A stretch of DNA of 64,000 nucleotides from Pseudonocardia sp. (GCA_025869365.1 JAOZVV010000200.1:38125-102124); one strand, 5' to 3'. Shown: positions 15,219 through 23,747, counted from the first letter of the stretch. Program-made: numbers and translations. The notes: generated by a model from the letters alone, not told the origin.

Positions 15219-16718
15219 GTGCCCGCCACCGCACTCGCGGCCGACCTCGCCGCCGCGGTGGGTGGGCCGCACGTCCTGACCGGGGACGACGCGCTGACGG
15301 ACCACTCGCACGACGAGGCGCTGTCGATCACCTGGCGGCGGCCGTGCGCGGTCGTCCGCCCCGGCTCGACGGCGGAGGTCGCCGCGGTGCTGCGGGTGGC
15401 GGCGGCGCACGGCGTCTCCGTGACCGCGCGGGGCAGCGGCACCGGGCTCTCCGGCGCCGCGGTGCCCGCGGAGGGCGCGCTGGTCGTCTCCTTCGCGCGG
15501 ATGAACCGCGTCCTGGAGATCGACACCGAGAACCACGTCGCCGTCGTCCAGCCGGGGGTCACGCTCGCCGAGCTGGACGAGGCCGCGGGCGCGCACGGTC
15601 TCACCTACCCCGTGCAGCCCGGTGAGAAAGGGTCGAGCCTCGGCGGGAACGTCGCGACGAACGCGGGCGGGATGCGGGCGGTGCGCTACGGCGTCACCCG
15701 GGCACAGGTCCTCGGGCTCCAGGCCGTGCTGCCCTCGGGCGAGGTGCTGCGGACCGGGGGGAAGCTCGCCAAGTCCAGCACCGGCTACGACCTGACCCAG
15801 CTGATCGTCGGCTCCGAGGGCACGCTCGCCCTCGTCACGGAGGTGACGCTGCGTCTGCACCCGCGCCTCCCCCACCGGGCCACGGTCCTGGCCCCGTTCC
15901 CGACGGTCGACGCGGTGGCCGCCGCGGTGCCGAAGGTGGTGGCCTCCGGGCTCGGGCCCCTGATCCTCGAGTACCTGGACACGACCACGATGAACGCGAT
16001 CACCCGCGCCGCGGACATCGAGCTCGGGCTGCCGGACGCCGTGCGCGCAGGTTCGGACGCCTATCTCCTGGTGATGCTGGAGAGCAGGACGAAGGACCGG
16101 CTCGACGCCGACGTCGAGGAGCTCGGCGCGCTGCTCGGGGGGCTCGGCGCGACGGACGCCTACGTCCTGCCCGGGCCGTCGGCCCGCCGGCTCGTCGAGG
16201 CCCGCGAACACGCCTTCTGGACCGTCCGGGCGATGGGCGCGACGGACGTGGTCGACGTCGTGGTGCCCCGGGCCGCGATGCCGGAGTTCCTGCGCCGCGC
16301 CGAGGAGATCGCCCGGCGGCACGGGTCCCGTCTCGCGGGCTGCGGCCACGCCGGGGACGGCAACGTGCACCTGTCGGTCTTCGAGCCCGACGACGACGCC
16401 CGCCACCGCCTCCTCGGCGAGGTGTTCCGGGCCGGCCGCGAGCTCGGCGGGCTGATCTCCGGCGAGCACGGGGTCGGCCGCAGCAAGCGCCGCCACCACC
16501 GCGAGCTCACCGACCCGGCGACGCTGACCCTGCTGGCCCGGATCAAGGCCGCCTTCGACCCGAGCGGGATCCTGAACCCCGACATCTCCCCCGTGCCCGA
16601 TTTCCCCGAGTCCGACTTCCCCGGGCCCGATTTCCCTGTGTCCGACTTCCCCGGGCCCGATTTCCCTGTGCCCGATTTCCCTGTGTCCGACTCCCCCGTA
16701 TCCGAGGAGCACCCATGA
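15219..16718 (+). CDS. FAD-linked 2-hydroxyacid oxidase/dehydrogenase, GlcD/D-lactate type
   Basis: 499 residues. The FAD-binding PCMH domain (residues ~35-215) holds ARGSGTGLSGAAVP and PGEKGSSLGGNVATNAGG; the C-terminal domain holds AGCGHAGDGNVHLSVFEPD and SGEHGVGRSKR, typical of glycolate oxidase subunit GlcD and D-lactate dehydrogenases. Substrate is uncertain. The C-terminus carries an unusual low-complexity tail of about 38 residues built from [PS]DFP[VGE] units encoded by 15-bp repeats, past the normal end near IKAAFDPSGILNPD. It overlaps the ThDP enzyme start by four bases (ATGA). Confidence 0.9.
   Translation: MPATALAADLAAAVGGPHVLTGDDALTDHSHDEALSITWRRPCAVVRPGSTAEVAAVLRVAAAHGVSVTARGSGTGLSGAAVPAEGALVVSFARMNRVLEIDTENHVAVVQPGVTLAELDEAAGAHGLTYPVQPGEKGSSLGGNVATNAGGMRAVRYGVTRAQVLGLQAVLPSGEVLRTGGKLAKSSTGYDLTQLIVGSEGTLALVTEVTLRLHPRLPHRATVLAPFPTVDAVAAAVPKVVASGLGPLILEYLDTTTMNAITRAADIELGLPDAVRAGSDAYLLVMLESRTKDRLDADVEELGALLGGLGATDAYVLPGPSARRLVEAREHAFWTVRAMGATDVVDVVVPRAAMPEFLRRAEEIARRHGSRLAGCGHAGDGNVHLSVFEPDDDARHRLLGEVFRAGRELGGLISGEHGVGRSKRRHHRELTDPATLTLLARIKAAFDPSGILNPDISPVPDFPESDFPGPDFPVSDFPGPDFPVPDFPVSDSPVSEEHP
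16596..16700 (+). repeat. 15-bp tandem repeat coding a DFP tail
   Basis: Seven 15-base units of the type CCCGATTTCCCTGTG run in frame at the 3' end of the FAD oxidase gene, encoding PDFPE, SDFPG, PDFPV, SDFPG, PDFPV, PDFPV and SDSPV. The units keep the reading frame and lead straight into the start of the next gene, so the array is translated. Confidence 0.9.
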
Positions 16719-18301
16719 ACGGCGCGGAAGCACTCCTGCGCACCCTCGTCGGCGCAGGCGTCGACGTCTGCTTCGCCAACCCCGGCACCTCCGAGATGCA
16801 CTTCGTCGCGGCGTTGGACGCGGTCCCGGAGATGCGCGGCGTGCTGGCGCTGTTCGAGGGGGTCGCGACCGGCGCGGCGGACGGCTATGCGCGGATGGCC
16901 GAGAAGCCCGCGGCCACGCTGCTGCACCTCGGCCCCGGCCTCGGCAACGGCCTGGCGAACCTGCACAACGCCCGCCGCGCCGGATCCCCGCTGGTCAACG
17001 TGGTCGGGGACCACGCCACGTTCCACACACCGCTCGACGCCCCGCTGGAGTCCGACATCGACTCGGTCGCGGGCACGGTCTCCGGCTGGGTCCGGCGGAC
17101 CGCGAGCCCGGCCGAGGTCGGCCCGGACGCCGCGGCCGCCGTGGCCGCGGCGATCGGCGGCGGGGTGCAGGCCGCGGGACAGGTCGCCACCCTGATCCTG
17201 CCCGCGGACGTCTCCTGGACCGAGGAAGCGGGCTGCGGGCCGGGGGAGGTCGCGCCCGGCACCCCGCTCGGCCGGGGCGCCCTCGACGCGGACGCGCTGG
17301 AGTCCGCGGCGAAGGCCCTGGGTTCCGGCGAGGAGTGCACGATCCTGCTCGGCGGCGACGCCACCCGGGAGGACGGCCTGCTGGCGGCCGGCCGGATCGC
17401 GGCCGCCACCGGGGCCAAGGTCCTCGTCGAGACCTTCCCCGCCCGGCACGAGCGCGGCGCGGGCCTGCCCGCGTTCGACCGGCTGGCCTACGTCGTGGAG
17501 GGCGCACTGCACCAGCTCTCGGGAACCCGGCACCTGATCCTCGCCGGCGCCGCTGCCCCGGTGAGCTTCTTCGGCTACCCGGACAAGCCGAGCGTGCTCT
17601 CCCCCGACGGCTGCGAGATCCACGAGGTCGCGACGCACGGCGGCGCGGGGGCCGCGGGCCTGGCGGCGCTGGCGGACCTCGTCGCCGCGGACGCCGAGGC
17701 GGTCCTCGCCGAACCGCGGCGCCCGGACCTGCCCAGCGGCGAGCTGACGGTGCAGGCGGTGGCGCAGACGATCGGCGCGCTGCTGCCGGAGGGCGCGATC
17801 GTCGTCGACGAGGGCGTGACGTCCAGCTTCGCCGTCCCGGCCGCCACCGCAGGTGCTCCCCGGCACGATCTGCTCACCCTCACCGGCGGGGCGATCGGCT
17901 ACGGGCTGCCCGCCGCCACCGGTGCCGCGGTGGCGTGCCCGGACCGGCCGGTCTGGTGCCTGCAGGCGGACGGCAGCGCGATGTACACGATCTCCGCGCT
18001 CTGGACGCACGCCCGCGAGCGGCTGGACGTCACCACGATCGTCTTCCACAACTCCGCGTACGCGATCCTGCGGATGGAGCTCGCGAACGTCGGCGCCGTG
18101 GCCCCCGCGGCCGGATCCCCCGCCCGCCGGCTGCTCGACCTCGGGGACCCGCGGCTGGACTTCGTCTCGATCGCGACCGGCATGGGGGTCCCGGCCGTTC
18201 GGGTGACGACGGCCGAGGAGCTCGCGGACGCCCTGCGCCGGGCCGCGGCGGAACCCGGGCCGCACCTGGTCGAGGCCGTCGTCCCGCCCCTGGCGCCCTG
18301 A
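16715..18301 (+). CDS. Thiamine diphosphate-dependent enzyme, acetolactate synthase large-subunit-like
   Basis: 528 residues with the three-domain ThDP plan. Near residue 50 the catalytic glutamate lies in LFEGVATGAADGYARM. The C-terminal cofactor motif reads QADGSAMYTISALWTH...HNSAYAI, with Ala in place of the usual first Gly of GDG. It lacks a regulatory subunit and resembles the stand-alone acetolactate synthase/benzoylformate decarboxylase group, so a 2-oxoacid decarboxylase role is as likely as acetolactate synthesis. It overlaps the FAD oxidase by ATGA, which suggests the oxidase makes the 2-oxoacid it uses. A hairpin follows. Confidence 0.88.
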   Translation: MNGAEALLRTLVGAGVDVCFANPGTSEMHFVAALDAVPEMRGVLALFEGVATGAADGYARMAEKPAATLLHLGPGLGNGLANLHNARRAGSPLVNVVGDHATFHTPLDAPLESDIDSVAGTVSGWVRRTASPAEVGPDAAAAVAAAIGGGVQAAGQVATLILPADVSWTEEAGCGPGEVAPGTPLGRGALDADALESAAKALGSGEECTILLGGDATREDGLLAAGRIAAATGAKVLVETFPARHERGAGLPAFDRLAYVVEGALHQLSGTRHLILAGAAAPVSFFGYPDKPSVLSPDGCEIHEVATHGGAGAAGLAALADLVAADAEAVLAEPRRPDLPSGELTVQAVAQTIGALLPEGAIVVDEGVTSSFAVPAATAGAPRHDLLTLTGGAIGYGLPAATGAAVACPDRPVWCLQADGSAMYTISALWTHARERLDVTTIVFHNSAYAILRMELANVGAVAPAAGSPARRLLDLGDPRLDFVSIATGMGVPAVRVTTAEELADALRRAAAEPGPHLVEAVVPPLAP

Positions 18302-18309
18302 TCCCCCGC

Positions 18310-18346
18310 GGACCGGACCGGCCGGGGTCGTCCTCCCGTCCGGTCC
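18310..18346 (+). terminator. Hairpin after the ThDP enzyme gene
   Basis: GGACCGGAC at 18310-18318 pairs perfectly with GTCCGGTCC at 18338-18346; the loop is 19 bases. It begins nine bases after the stop and closes the OsmC-oxidase-ThDP operon. Confidence 0.55.
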
Positions 18347-18502
18347 CCCGGGCCGCCGGACCGCTGGTCTCACCACTCGTCGCCGACGGGTGGCGCTTCG
18401 GCGCCCGCCACCCCGTGTGAACAGGCCTTCGCGGGGGACCACCGCCCTACAGTGGGTCGGACGGGGCACGAACACACAGCGCGAACTGCGGGGGCCGCAC
18501 TG

Positions 18503-19450
18503 GTGGGAGCAACGGATGAGCTGACATCCGCTGATCACACCTGCGCGGTTCCGGTCAGTGACGAGCAGCTGTGGGAGATGACCGCGGACTTCCTCGCCCG
18601 CGGCCTGGCGCGCGGCGAGAAGGTCTACTACTTCGACGACGGCACGTCCGACGCCGTCCTCGAGCGGATGGCGGAGGACCGGGTCCCGGTGGCCGGGCCG
18701 CTGCGCCGGGGGCAGCTCGAGATCGTCTCCCCGGACATCACCCGCGGCGCCTTCCACACCCCGCTCCCGGACGTGCGGGACCTGCTGCTCAGCTACATCG
18801 ACATGTCCGAGCGGGACGGCTGGACCGGCTTCCGGATGACCGGGCAGATGAGCTACGGCGCCACCCGGCCGGCGGGCATCCCGCTGAGCAGCTACGACGC
18901 GGTCCTCGACGGGGTGCTGGAAGCGCGGGACTCCGCCCGCGCCCTGTGCCTCTACGACCGGACCCGGTACACGGATCAGCAGATCGAGGAGATGCGCGGC
19001 GTGCACCGGGAGGAGATCACCGCCCCGGCGGCCTACGACGACGGTCTGCTGCGCATCACCCGCACCGGCCTGGGGCGGGCCCGGCTGGCGGGCGAGATCG
19101 ACCACAGCAACCGGCCGATGATCACCCGGCTGGTGCTCGCGGACCTCGACAAGGTGCTGCGCGCGGCGTCGGCGCCCACCGACATCGTGCTGAACCTGGC
19201 GTCCCTGCGGTTCCTGGACGTGACCACGGCGGTGAGCGTGGTGCAGGTGGCCGAGGGCTTCCCGGACACCCACCGGCTCGTCCTCACCGGGGTCCGGCCG
19301 CGGGTCCAGCGGGTGTTCGACCGCTGCGGCGCGGCGTTCGCCCGGCAGCTCACGATCGTGGAGCTGTCCGAGGCGCGCGGGGAGCCGGGCGTCCCGGCGG
19401 ACACCGGGGTGGCCGAACGGGCGGCCTCGGCCGCGGAGGACACCGAGTGA
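18503..19450 (+). CDS. MEDS sensor + STAS domain protein
   Basis: 315 residues. Residues ~10-170 are a MEDS (DcmR-like sensory) domain, with HTCAVPVSDEQLWEMTADFLARGLARGEKVYYF and the terminal ARALCLYDRTRY. Residues ~185-300 are a STAS domain (LARLAGEIDHSN, then NLASLRFLDVTTAVSVVQVA) as in anti-anti-sigma factors; the usual phospho-Ser position reads LDVTTA. GTG at 18503 is preferred because GGGGG precedes it; an upstream GTG at 18452 gives a longer, unconserved N-terminus. It overlaps the MEDS-HATPase gene (GTGA), so the two are probably a matched signalling pair. Confidence 0.85.
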   Translation: MGATDELTSADHTCAVPVSDEQLWEMTADFLARGLARGEKVYYFDDGTSDAVLERMAEDRVPVAGPLRRGQLEIVSPDITRGAFHTPLPDVRDLLLSYIDMSERDGWTGFRMTGQMSYGATRPAGIPLSSYDAVLDGVLEARDSARALCLYDRTRYTDQQIEEMRGVHREEITAPAAYDDGLLRITRTGLGRARLAGEIDHSNRPMITRLVLADLDKVLRAASAPTDIVLNLASLRFLDVTTAVSVVQVAEGFPDTHRLVLTGVRPRVQRVFDRCGAAFARQLTIVELSEARGEPGVPADTGVAERAASAAEDTE

Positions 19451-20415
19451 AGGTCACCCCCCGCACCCCCGCGGACCTCGCGCTGCGGCACGCCGTCGCG
19501 TTCCACGACTCCGCGGCGGACCTGTTCACCCGGTCCGTCCGGCTCACCCGCGAGGCCCTGGAGCGGGGCGACCTGGTCGCCCTCGCCCTGCCCCCGGACG
19601 TCGAGCAGGCCGTCCACGCCGCCGTCGGGACCGCAGGCCTGGTCACGCTGGCACCGGCCGTCCCCCCGCTCAGCCCGGTGTCCGGCGCGGCCGAGGGGTC
19701 CGGCCAGACCACTGCGGCCCTGCGCGGCCGCGAGCTGCGCATGCTGTCCCGGGACCACCCGGGGCTCACCGTCCTCACCGCGCACGACGAGCGGCTCGAC
19801 GGCGCAGACGGCGCCTACTGGACCGAGCTCGACGCCGCGCTGAACGTCGCCGTCGCGGACCTCGACGTCACCCTCGTCTGCTCGTTCCCGTCGTATCCGC
19901 TGCACCTGGAGGTGCTGGAGGGTGCCCGGGCCAACCACGCGCTGCTCCTGACGGGCGGCGGGCTGCGGCCCAACCCGGACCACGAATGCCCGGCCGAGGT
20001 GCTGCGCACCCGTCCGGCGCAGTCGCCGATCGTGCTGGGACCGCCCGATCTGCGGTTGACCTACAACTCCTGGCAGCTGCACGACGTGCGGGGCGCCCTG
20101 GAGACCGCCGTGGGGCTCGTCGGGTTCGAGACCGCCCGGGGCGAGGACCTCGTGCTGGCCGTGAACGAGGTGGCGACCAACGCCGTCGAGCACGGGACCG
20201 CGGACGCGGAGCTCTACCTCTGGGCCTCGCCAACGGAGCTCGTGTGCGAGGTGCACGACGGCGGCATCCTGCGCGAGCCGCTACCCGGCCTGAAGGCGCC
20301 CCACCCGAAGGACCCGCGGGGTCGCGGGGTCTGGATCGCGCGGCAACTGTGCGACCTGTTACACGTCTGGCGGGACGGGTCCGGCACCCATGTGCGGATG
20401 CACGCACGGCCCTGA
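19447..20415 (+). CDS. MEDS sensor + RsbW-like HATPase (anti-sigma kinase type)
   Basis: 322 residues. The N-terminal ~190 residues are a second MEDS domain (LRHAVAFHDSAADLFTRSVRLTREALERGDLVALAL). The C-terminal ~125 residues form a GHKL ATPase with the N-box VLAVNEVATNAVEHG, then EVHDGG and DPRGRGVWIARQLCD, as in RsbW/SpoIIAB serine kinases. The N-box and G-boxes look intact, so it should bind ATP and may phosphorylate the STAS domain of its partner. GTG at 19447 overlaps the previous stop. No sigma factor is in this operon; the nearest is at 36.2 kb. Confidence 0.85.
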   Translation: MKVTPRTPADLALRHAVAFHDSAADLFTRSVRLTREALERGDLVALALPPDVEQAVHAAVGTAGLVTLAPAVPPLSPVSGAAEGSGQTTAALRGRELRMLSRDHPGLTVLTAHDERLDGADGAYWTELDAALNVAVADLDVTLVCSFPSYPLHLEVLEGARANHALLLTGGGLRPNPDHECPAEVLRTRPAQSPIVLGPPDLRLTYNSWQLHDVRGALETAVGLVGFETARGEDLVLAVNEVATNAVEHGTADAELYLWASPTELVCEVHDGGILREPLPGLKAPHPKDPRGRGVWIARQLCDLLHVWRDGSGTHVRMHARP

Positions 20416-20637
20416 GTATGATCGCTACGGACCGTCACTCGTATGGCCGTACCTGCGGCGTTGTTGGTCGTGATCGCGGCGTGTAACTGTGACGAAACAG
20501 CCCCTTGGCAAGTTCGGCGGGTCGGAGAACACTGTTCGACGGCCCAGGGCGTCAGGGGCGTGCCGAGCGGCCAGAGCCAGAACGACCCTCACGAACGACC
20601 AGCGATCCATCACGCGCCACCATTTACGGGGATACCC

Positions 20638-21501
20638 ATGCTGTCAGACGGTCACCGTCGATCCTTCGCGACCCGACCCTGTCACCGCATCACGGTGCTC
20701 GGTTCGTTCACCCTCCACTCGGACGGTGCCACCGTGCCGCTCGGGGTGGACGCCCGTCGCGTCGTCGCCTATCTCGCCGTACACCCGAGGCCCCAGCCGC
20801 GTGCCGGTCTCGCCGCGGACCTGTGGCCCGGCGTACCCGCCGCCTCCGCGGCCCGGCTCCTGGCCGACGCCCTCGCCGCCGTGGACGTACCGGGCCTGCT
20901 CGAAGGCGCCGACGACGAGTCCGCGCCGCTGTCGCTGAACGAGGACGTCGAGGTCGACCTCTCGGACTCCATGCTGCTGATCCGCGCGTTCGCCGGCGGC
21001 GGCCGCCTGGACGAGCGCCCCCACACGGACCTGCTCAGCGAGGACATCCTGCCCTCCTGGACCTCCCCCTGGATCGCCGTCGAGCGCGAGCGCTTCCGCC
21101 AGCTCCGGCTCTCCGCCCTCGAGCAGCTCGTCGGCAAGCTCAGCGACGCGGGCCTGCACGCCGACGCCGTCGAGATCGCCGAGCTCGCCGTCTCCCAGGC
21201 CCCCAGCCGGGACAGCGCCCGTCGCGCCCTGATCGAGGCCCACCTGGCCCAGGGTGACGTCGTCGCCGCCGTCGCCCAGTACGACGCCTACCAGGAGCTG
21301 CTGCGCTCCAGCATCGGCGGCCCGGTGCCGGCCGGCATGGACAACCTGTTCCCGCCGTCGGCCGCGTGGCCCGTGATGCGCGGCTTCCGCCGGCCGGTCC
21401 AGCGCTCCGCGGTGATGCTGCCGCAGCTGCGCGCCGCCCGTCCCGCCGGCGCGATCGGCATCCGCCGTCTCGTCAGCGGTGGATCCGTCCCCGGCCGCTG
21501 A
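20638..21501 (+). CDS. BTAD (AfsR/SARP-like) transcriptional regulator
   Basis: 287 residues. An N-terminal winged helix (ITVLGSFTLHSDGATVPLGVDARRVVAYLAVHP) is followed by a bacterial transcriptional activation domain with WIAVERERFRQLRLSALEQL and VSQAPSRDSARRALIEAHLAQGD. It lacks NB-ARC and other extra domains, so it is a small SARP-type regulator. The ATG at 20638 follows GGGGA; upstream in-frame sequence is not protein-like. The 222-base upstream region probably holds its promoter; no antibiotic cluster adjoins it. Confidence 0.82.
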   Translation: MLSDGHRRSFATRPCHRITVLGSFTLHSDGATVPLGVDARRVVAYLAVHPRPQPRAGLAADLWPGVPAASAARLLADALAAVDVPGLLEGADDESAPLSLNEDVEVDLSDSMLLIRAFAGGGRLDERPHTDLLSEDILPSWTSPWIAVERERFRQLRLSALEQLVGKLSDAGLHADAVEIAELAVSQAPSRDSARRALIEAHLAQGDVVAAVAQYDAYQELLRSSIGGPVPAGMDNLFPPSAAWPVMRGFRRPVQRSAVMLPQLRAARPAGAIGIRRLVSGGSVPGR

Positions 21502-21534
21502 CGCCGGGCTCGAACCATCGGGGCGCCTCGGTGG

Positions 21535-21565
21535 AGGCCCGGAACCCTGCCCGGGTTCCGGGCCT
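21535..21565. terminator. Bidirectional hairpin terminator
   Basis: AGGCCCGGAACCC at 21535-21547 pairs perfectly with GGGTTCCGGGCCT at 21553-21565 around TGCCC. It lies between the convergent BTAD regulator and small membrane protein genes. Confidence 0.8.
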
Positions 21566-21619
21566 TCATCCTGTCCGGGCCGTCCCTCTGTCCGGGTCCT
21601 CGTCCTGCCCGGGGGCCCA

Positions 21620-21826
21620 TCACGTCCGGGGCGACCGGCGCCGCCGGGCCATGTAGAGCGAGTCCACGACGGCGAAGACGGCCAGGACCACCAGGACGAC
21701 GCTGAACGCGGGATAGCCGGCGAGGAACATCAGCACGGCGGCGGCGAGCAGGACCGGGACGGTACCGGCGGACACCCAGGCCCGGATGCGGTGGGACCGG
21801 CCGTCCGCCGGAGGGGGTGTCGCCAT
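21620..21826 (-). CDS. Small two-helix membrane protein
   Basis: 68 residues. Two hydrophobic stretches (WVSAGTVPVLLAAAVLMFLA and FSVVLVVLAVFAVVDSLYM) are followed by the basic end ARRRRSPRT. No family recognised. ATG at 21826 has no clear ribosome-binding site; the -10-like GGGTAT lies only 10 bases upstream, so the transcript may be leaderless. It follows the RsbW-like gene on the same strand by 35 bases but seems to have its own SigF-like promoter. Confidence 0.65.
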   Translation of the reverse strand: MATPPPADGRSHRIRAWVSAGTVPVLLAAAVLMFLAGYPAFSVVLVVLAVFAVVDSLYMARRRRSPRT

Positions 21827-21835
21827 GACCGGGTG

Positions 21836-21860
21836 ATACCCGGTCGGGTGATTCGCGAAC
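21836..21860 (-). promoter_or_regulatory. SigF-like promoter of the small membrane protein gene
   Basis: On the minus strand GTTC (complement of 21857-21860) and GGGTAT (complement of 21836-21841) are 15 bases apart. The SigF/SigB-group consensus in actinobacteria is GTTT, 15-17 bases, GGGTAT, so only one base differs. The start codon lies 10 bases downstream. Confidence 0.55.
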
Positions 21861-21861
21861 C

Positions 21862-22359
21862 TCAGGCCGCGCACTCCACGGGGACGTCGAACGTCACCTT
21901 CGTTCCCGCACCCGTGGCGGAGACGTCGAGATCGTCCGCCAGCGCGCGGATCATCGTCAGCCCGCGGCCGCGGCCGCCCGGGTCGACCGGAGCCGGGTGC
22001 CAGACCCCGTGGTCCCGCACCCGCACCGACACGACGGACCCGCGGGGCGCACCGGGCGCACGGTCCGGGGTGTGCAGTGCGAGCGAGACCTCGACCGGGC
22101 CCACCGGCCGGCCCCGGTAGGCGTGCTCGACACCGTTGGCGACGGCCTCCCCCACGGCGAGCTGCAGGTCCGCGAGACCGTCGGCGGCGAGCCCCACCTC
22201 GGCCGCCCACTCCGCGATATGCGCCCGGATCCGGGCCAGCTCCCGCGGTGCGGCGGTGTGCCGGAGCTCCAGCTGCCACGGGTCGCGGCACGCGGCACCG
22301 GCGGCGCAGGCCGGGTGGGGTCCAGGACGTCCGGCCGGGGCCGGACCACACGGCGTCAC
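21862..22359 (-). CDS. RsbW-like ATP-binding anti-sigma-type protein
   Basis: 165 residues. The HATPase core has DLQLAVGEAVANGVEHAYRG (N-box), VRVRDHGVWHP, GGRGRGLTMIRALADDLDVS and GTKVTFDV, the plan of RsbW/SpoIIAB-type serine kinases that sequester sigma factors. GTG at 22359 is preceded by AGGAAACCT. The first 30 residues contain three Cys (HPACAAGAACRDPW), a possible redox-sensing tail; that is inference. It has no visible antagonist or sigma gene beside it, but a SigB/SigF-type sigma gene lies 14 kb away. Confidence 0.8.
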   Translation of the reverse strand: MTPCGPAPAGRPGPHPACAAGAACRDPWQLELRHTAAPRELARIRAHIAEWAAEVGLAADGLADLQLAVGEAVANGVEHAYRGRPVGPVEVSLALHTPDRAPGAPRGSVVSVRVRDHGVWHPAPVDPGGRGRGLTMIRALADDLDVSATGAGTKVTFDVPVECAA

Positions 22360-22471
22360 AGGTTTCCTGCTTCCTCACGGGGGCTGGCGACGACGCCCGC
22401 ACCGTGGTGTCCGGTGGGCGTCCAGCCTCGGAGTTCCCCGCTCGGACCAGGTCAAACCCGACGGACAGGGG

Positions 22472-22497
22472 GTGTGACGAGGGTCGGCAACGGGTAA
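22472..22497 (+). promoter_or_regulatory. Possible SigF-like promoter of the DUF4235 gene
   Basis: GTGT at 22472-22475 and GGGTAA at 22492-22497 are 16 bases apart, two bases off the GTTT-N16-GGGTAT pattern. The DUF4235 start follows nine bases later. Weaker than the other two matches in this window. Confidence 0.35.
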
Positions 22498-22505
22498 GCG
22501 CGGGC

Positions 22506-22925
22506 ATGACGATTGCGGACAAGGCCGGCGACATCGCGAGCACGCTGAACCGGAAGGCGGCGGAGCTGAAGGAGCGGGCCGGCTCGACGGTCGAGCCCGA
22601 GTATCGCGCCGAGACCGTCGAGGCGACCGGTGAGGATCTCCCGGGCGCCCTGAGGCTCGCCTACAAACCGATCGGCATCGTGTCCGGCCTGGTGGGCGGG
22701 CTGATCGCCGGCCAGGTGTTCGACCAGATCTGGAAGCGCATCTCGAACGAGGACGAGACCCCGGAGCCGCTGTCCCCCAAGTACAGCACTCGCGAGGTGC
22801 TGTTGGCGGCGACGCTGCAGGGCGCGATCTTCGGGCTCATCCGGACGGCGGTGAACCGGTACGGCATGAAGGCCTACCGCAAGGCGGTCTTCACGCCGAT
22901 CCCGGCCTCGTCCCGGAAACCCTGA
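22506..22925 (+). CDS. DUF4235 membrane-associated protein
   Basis: 139 residues. LAYKPIGIVSGLVGGLIAGQVFDQIWKRIS and EVLLAATLQGAIFGLIRTAVNRYGMKAYRK are the two conserved helices of DUF4235, a small actinobacterial membrane protein family of unknown function. The N-terminal 45 residues are a charged extension with KAGDIASTLNRKAAELKERAG, likely a coiled helix. It has a possible SigF-type promoter, and DUF4235 genes are often stress-linked. Single-gene unit, divergent from the RsbW-like gene. Confidence 0.8.
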   Translation: MTIADKAGDIASTLNRKAAELKERAGSTVEPEYRAETVEATGEDLPGALRLAYKPIGIVSGLVGGLIAGQVFDQIWKRISNEDETPEPLSPKYSTREVLLAATLQGAIFGLIRTAVNRYGMKAYRKAVFTPIPASSRKP

Positions 22926-22949
22926 GCCGCTACCGCCGGAGCTGGGCCG

Positions 22950-23747
22950 CTACTGCTGGAAACGGGGAACGCGTTTGCCCACGAACGCGGCGAGGCCCTC
23001 GGCCCCCTCCGGCCCCGACGCGCTGGCGGAGATCGCCGCCGCCTCCGCGTCGAGGTGGGTGCGCAGGTCCGCGCTCCAGCTGTCCGCGAGCAGCCGTTTG
23101 ATCCGGCCGAGAGCGGCGGTGGGGCCCTGGGCGAGCCGGTGTGCGGTCCGCTCGGCCTCCGCCGCCAGCTCCGCGTCCTCGACGACGGTGGCGGCGATCC
23201 CGGTGTCCACGAGCGCGTCCGCCCCGAGGATCTGGTCCGTGAGCAGGATCTGGCGGGCTCGCCCGGCCCCGACGATCCGCGGCAGGGTCCAGCTCATCCC
23301 GCCGTCCGGCGAGAAGCCGATGCCGGGGTACGCGGGCCGGAGCTTCGTCGAGTGCCCCACGACGACGATGTCCGTGGCCAGCACGACGCTCATCCCGGCG
23401 CCCGCGGCCCAGCCCTGGACCCCGGCGACGGTGGGCACCGCGCATCGCACGTAGGCCTCGAGGAACTCGTGGAAGGTGTCCGCGAGCTCCTTCACGTAGG
23501 CGCCGCGGTCCGGTGCGCTCTCGAACGCCCGGACGTCCCCGCCCGCGCAGAAGCTCGCGCCGTCGTGGGCCAGCAGGACCGCGCCGACCCCCTTCCCGGC
23601 CGCCTGCTCGGGGGTGGCCAGGCCGCGCAGGACCCGGGCGACGGCGACCATCGCCTCGCTGTCCAGGGTCCCGGCCTTGCCGGCCGCGACGCGGCAGCGG
23701 AGCACCCTGCCATCGAGAACACCGCCGTCGAGAACTGTGCTGGTCAT
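22950..23747 (-). CDS. Enoyl-CoA hydratase/isomerase family protein
   Basis: 265 residues with the crotonase fold: the oxyanion-hole segments LLAHDGASFCAGGDVRAFE and VQGWAAGAGMSVVLATDIVV, and a later PAYPGIGFSPDGGMSWTLPR. The catalytic-position residues of classical hydratases (two Glu) are not both obvious; the PDGGMSW stretch resembles isomerase-type members. It overlaps the upstream SDR by ATGA, so the two act in one pathway, probably breakdown of a fatty or steroid-like acyl-CoA. Confidence 0.85.
   Translation of the reverse strand: MTSTVLDGGVLDGRVLRCRVAAGKAGTLDSEAMVAVARVLRGLATPEQAAGKGVGAVLLAHDGASFCAGGDVRAFESAPDRGAYVKELADTFHEFLEAYVRCAVPTVAGVQGWAAGAGMSVVLATDIVVVGHSTKLRPAYPGIGFSPDGGMSWTLPRIVGAGRARQILLTDQILGADALVDTGIAATVVEDAELAAEAERTAHRLAQGPTAALGRIKRLLADSWSADLRTHLDAEAAAISASASGPEGAEGLAAFVGKRVPRFQQ

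Noticed and set aside
18452..18502. Longer N-terminus of the MEDS-STAS protein from GTG 18452
   Set aside because: The extra 17 residues do not resemble the domain and no ribosome-binding site precedes it; GTG 18503 has a G-rich site upstream.
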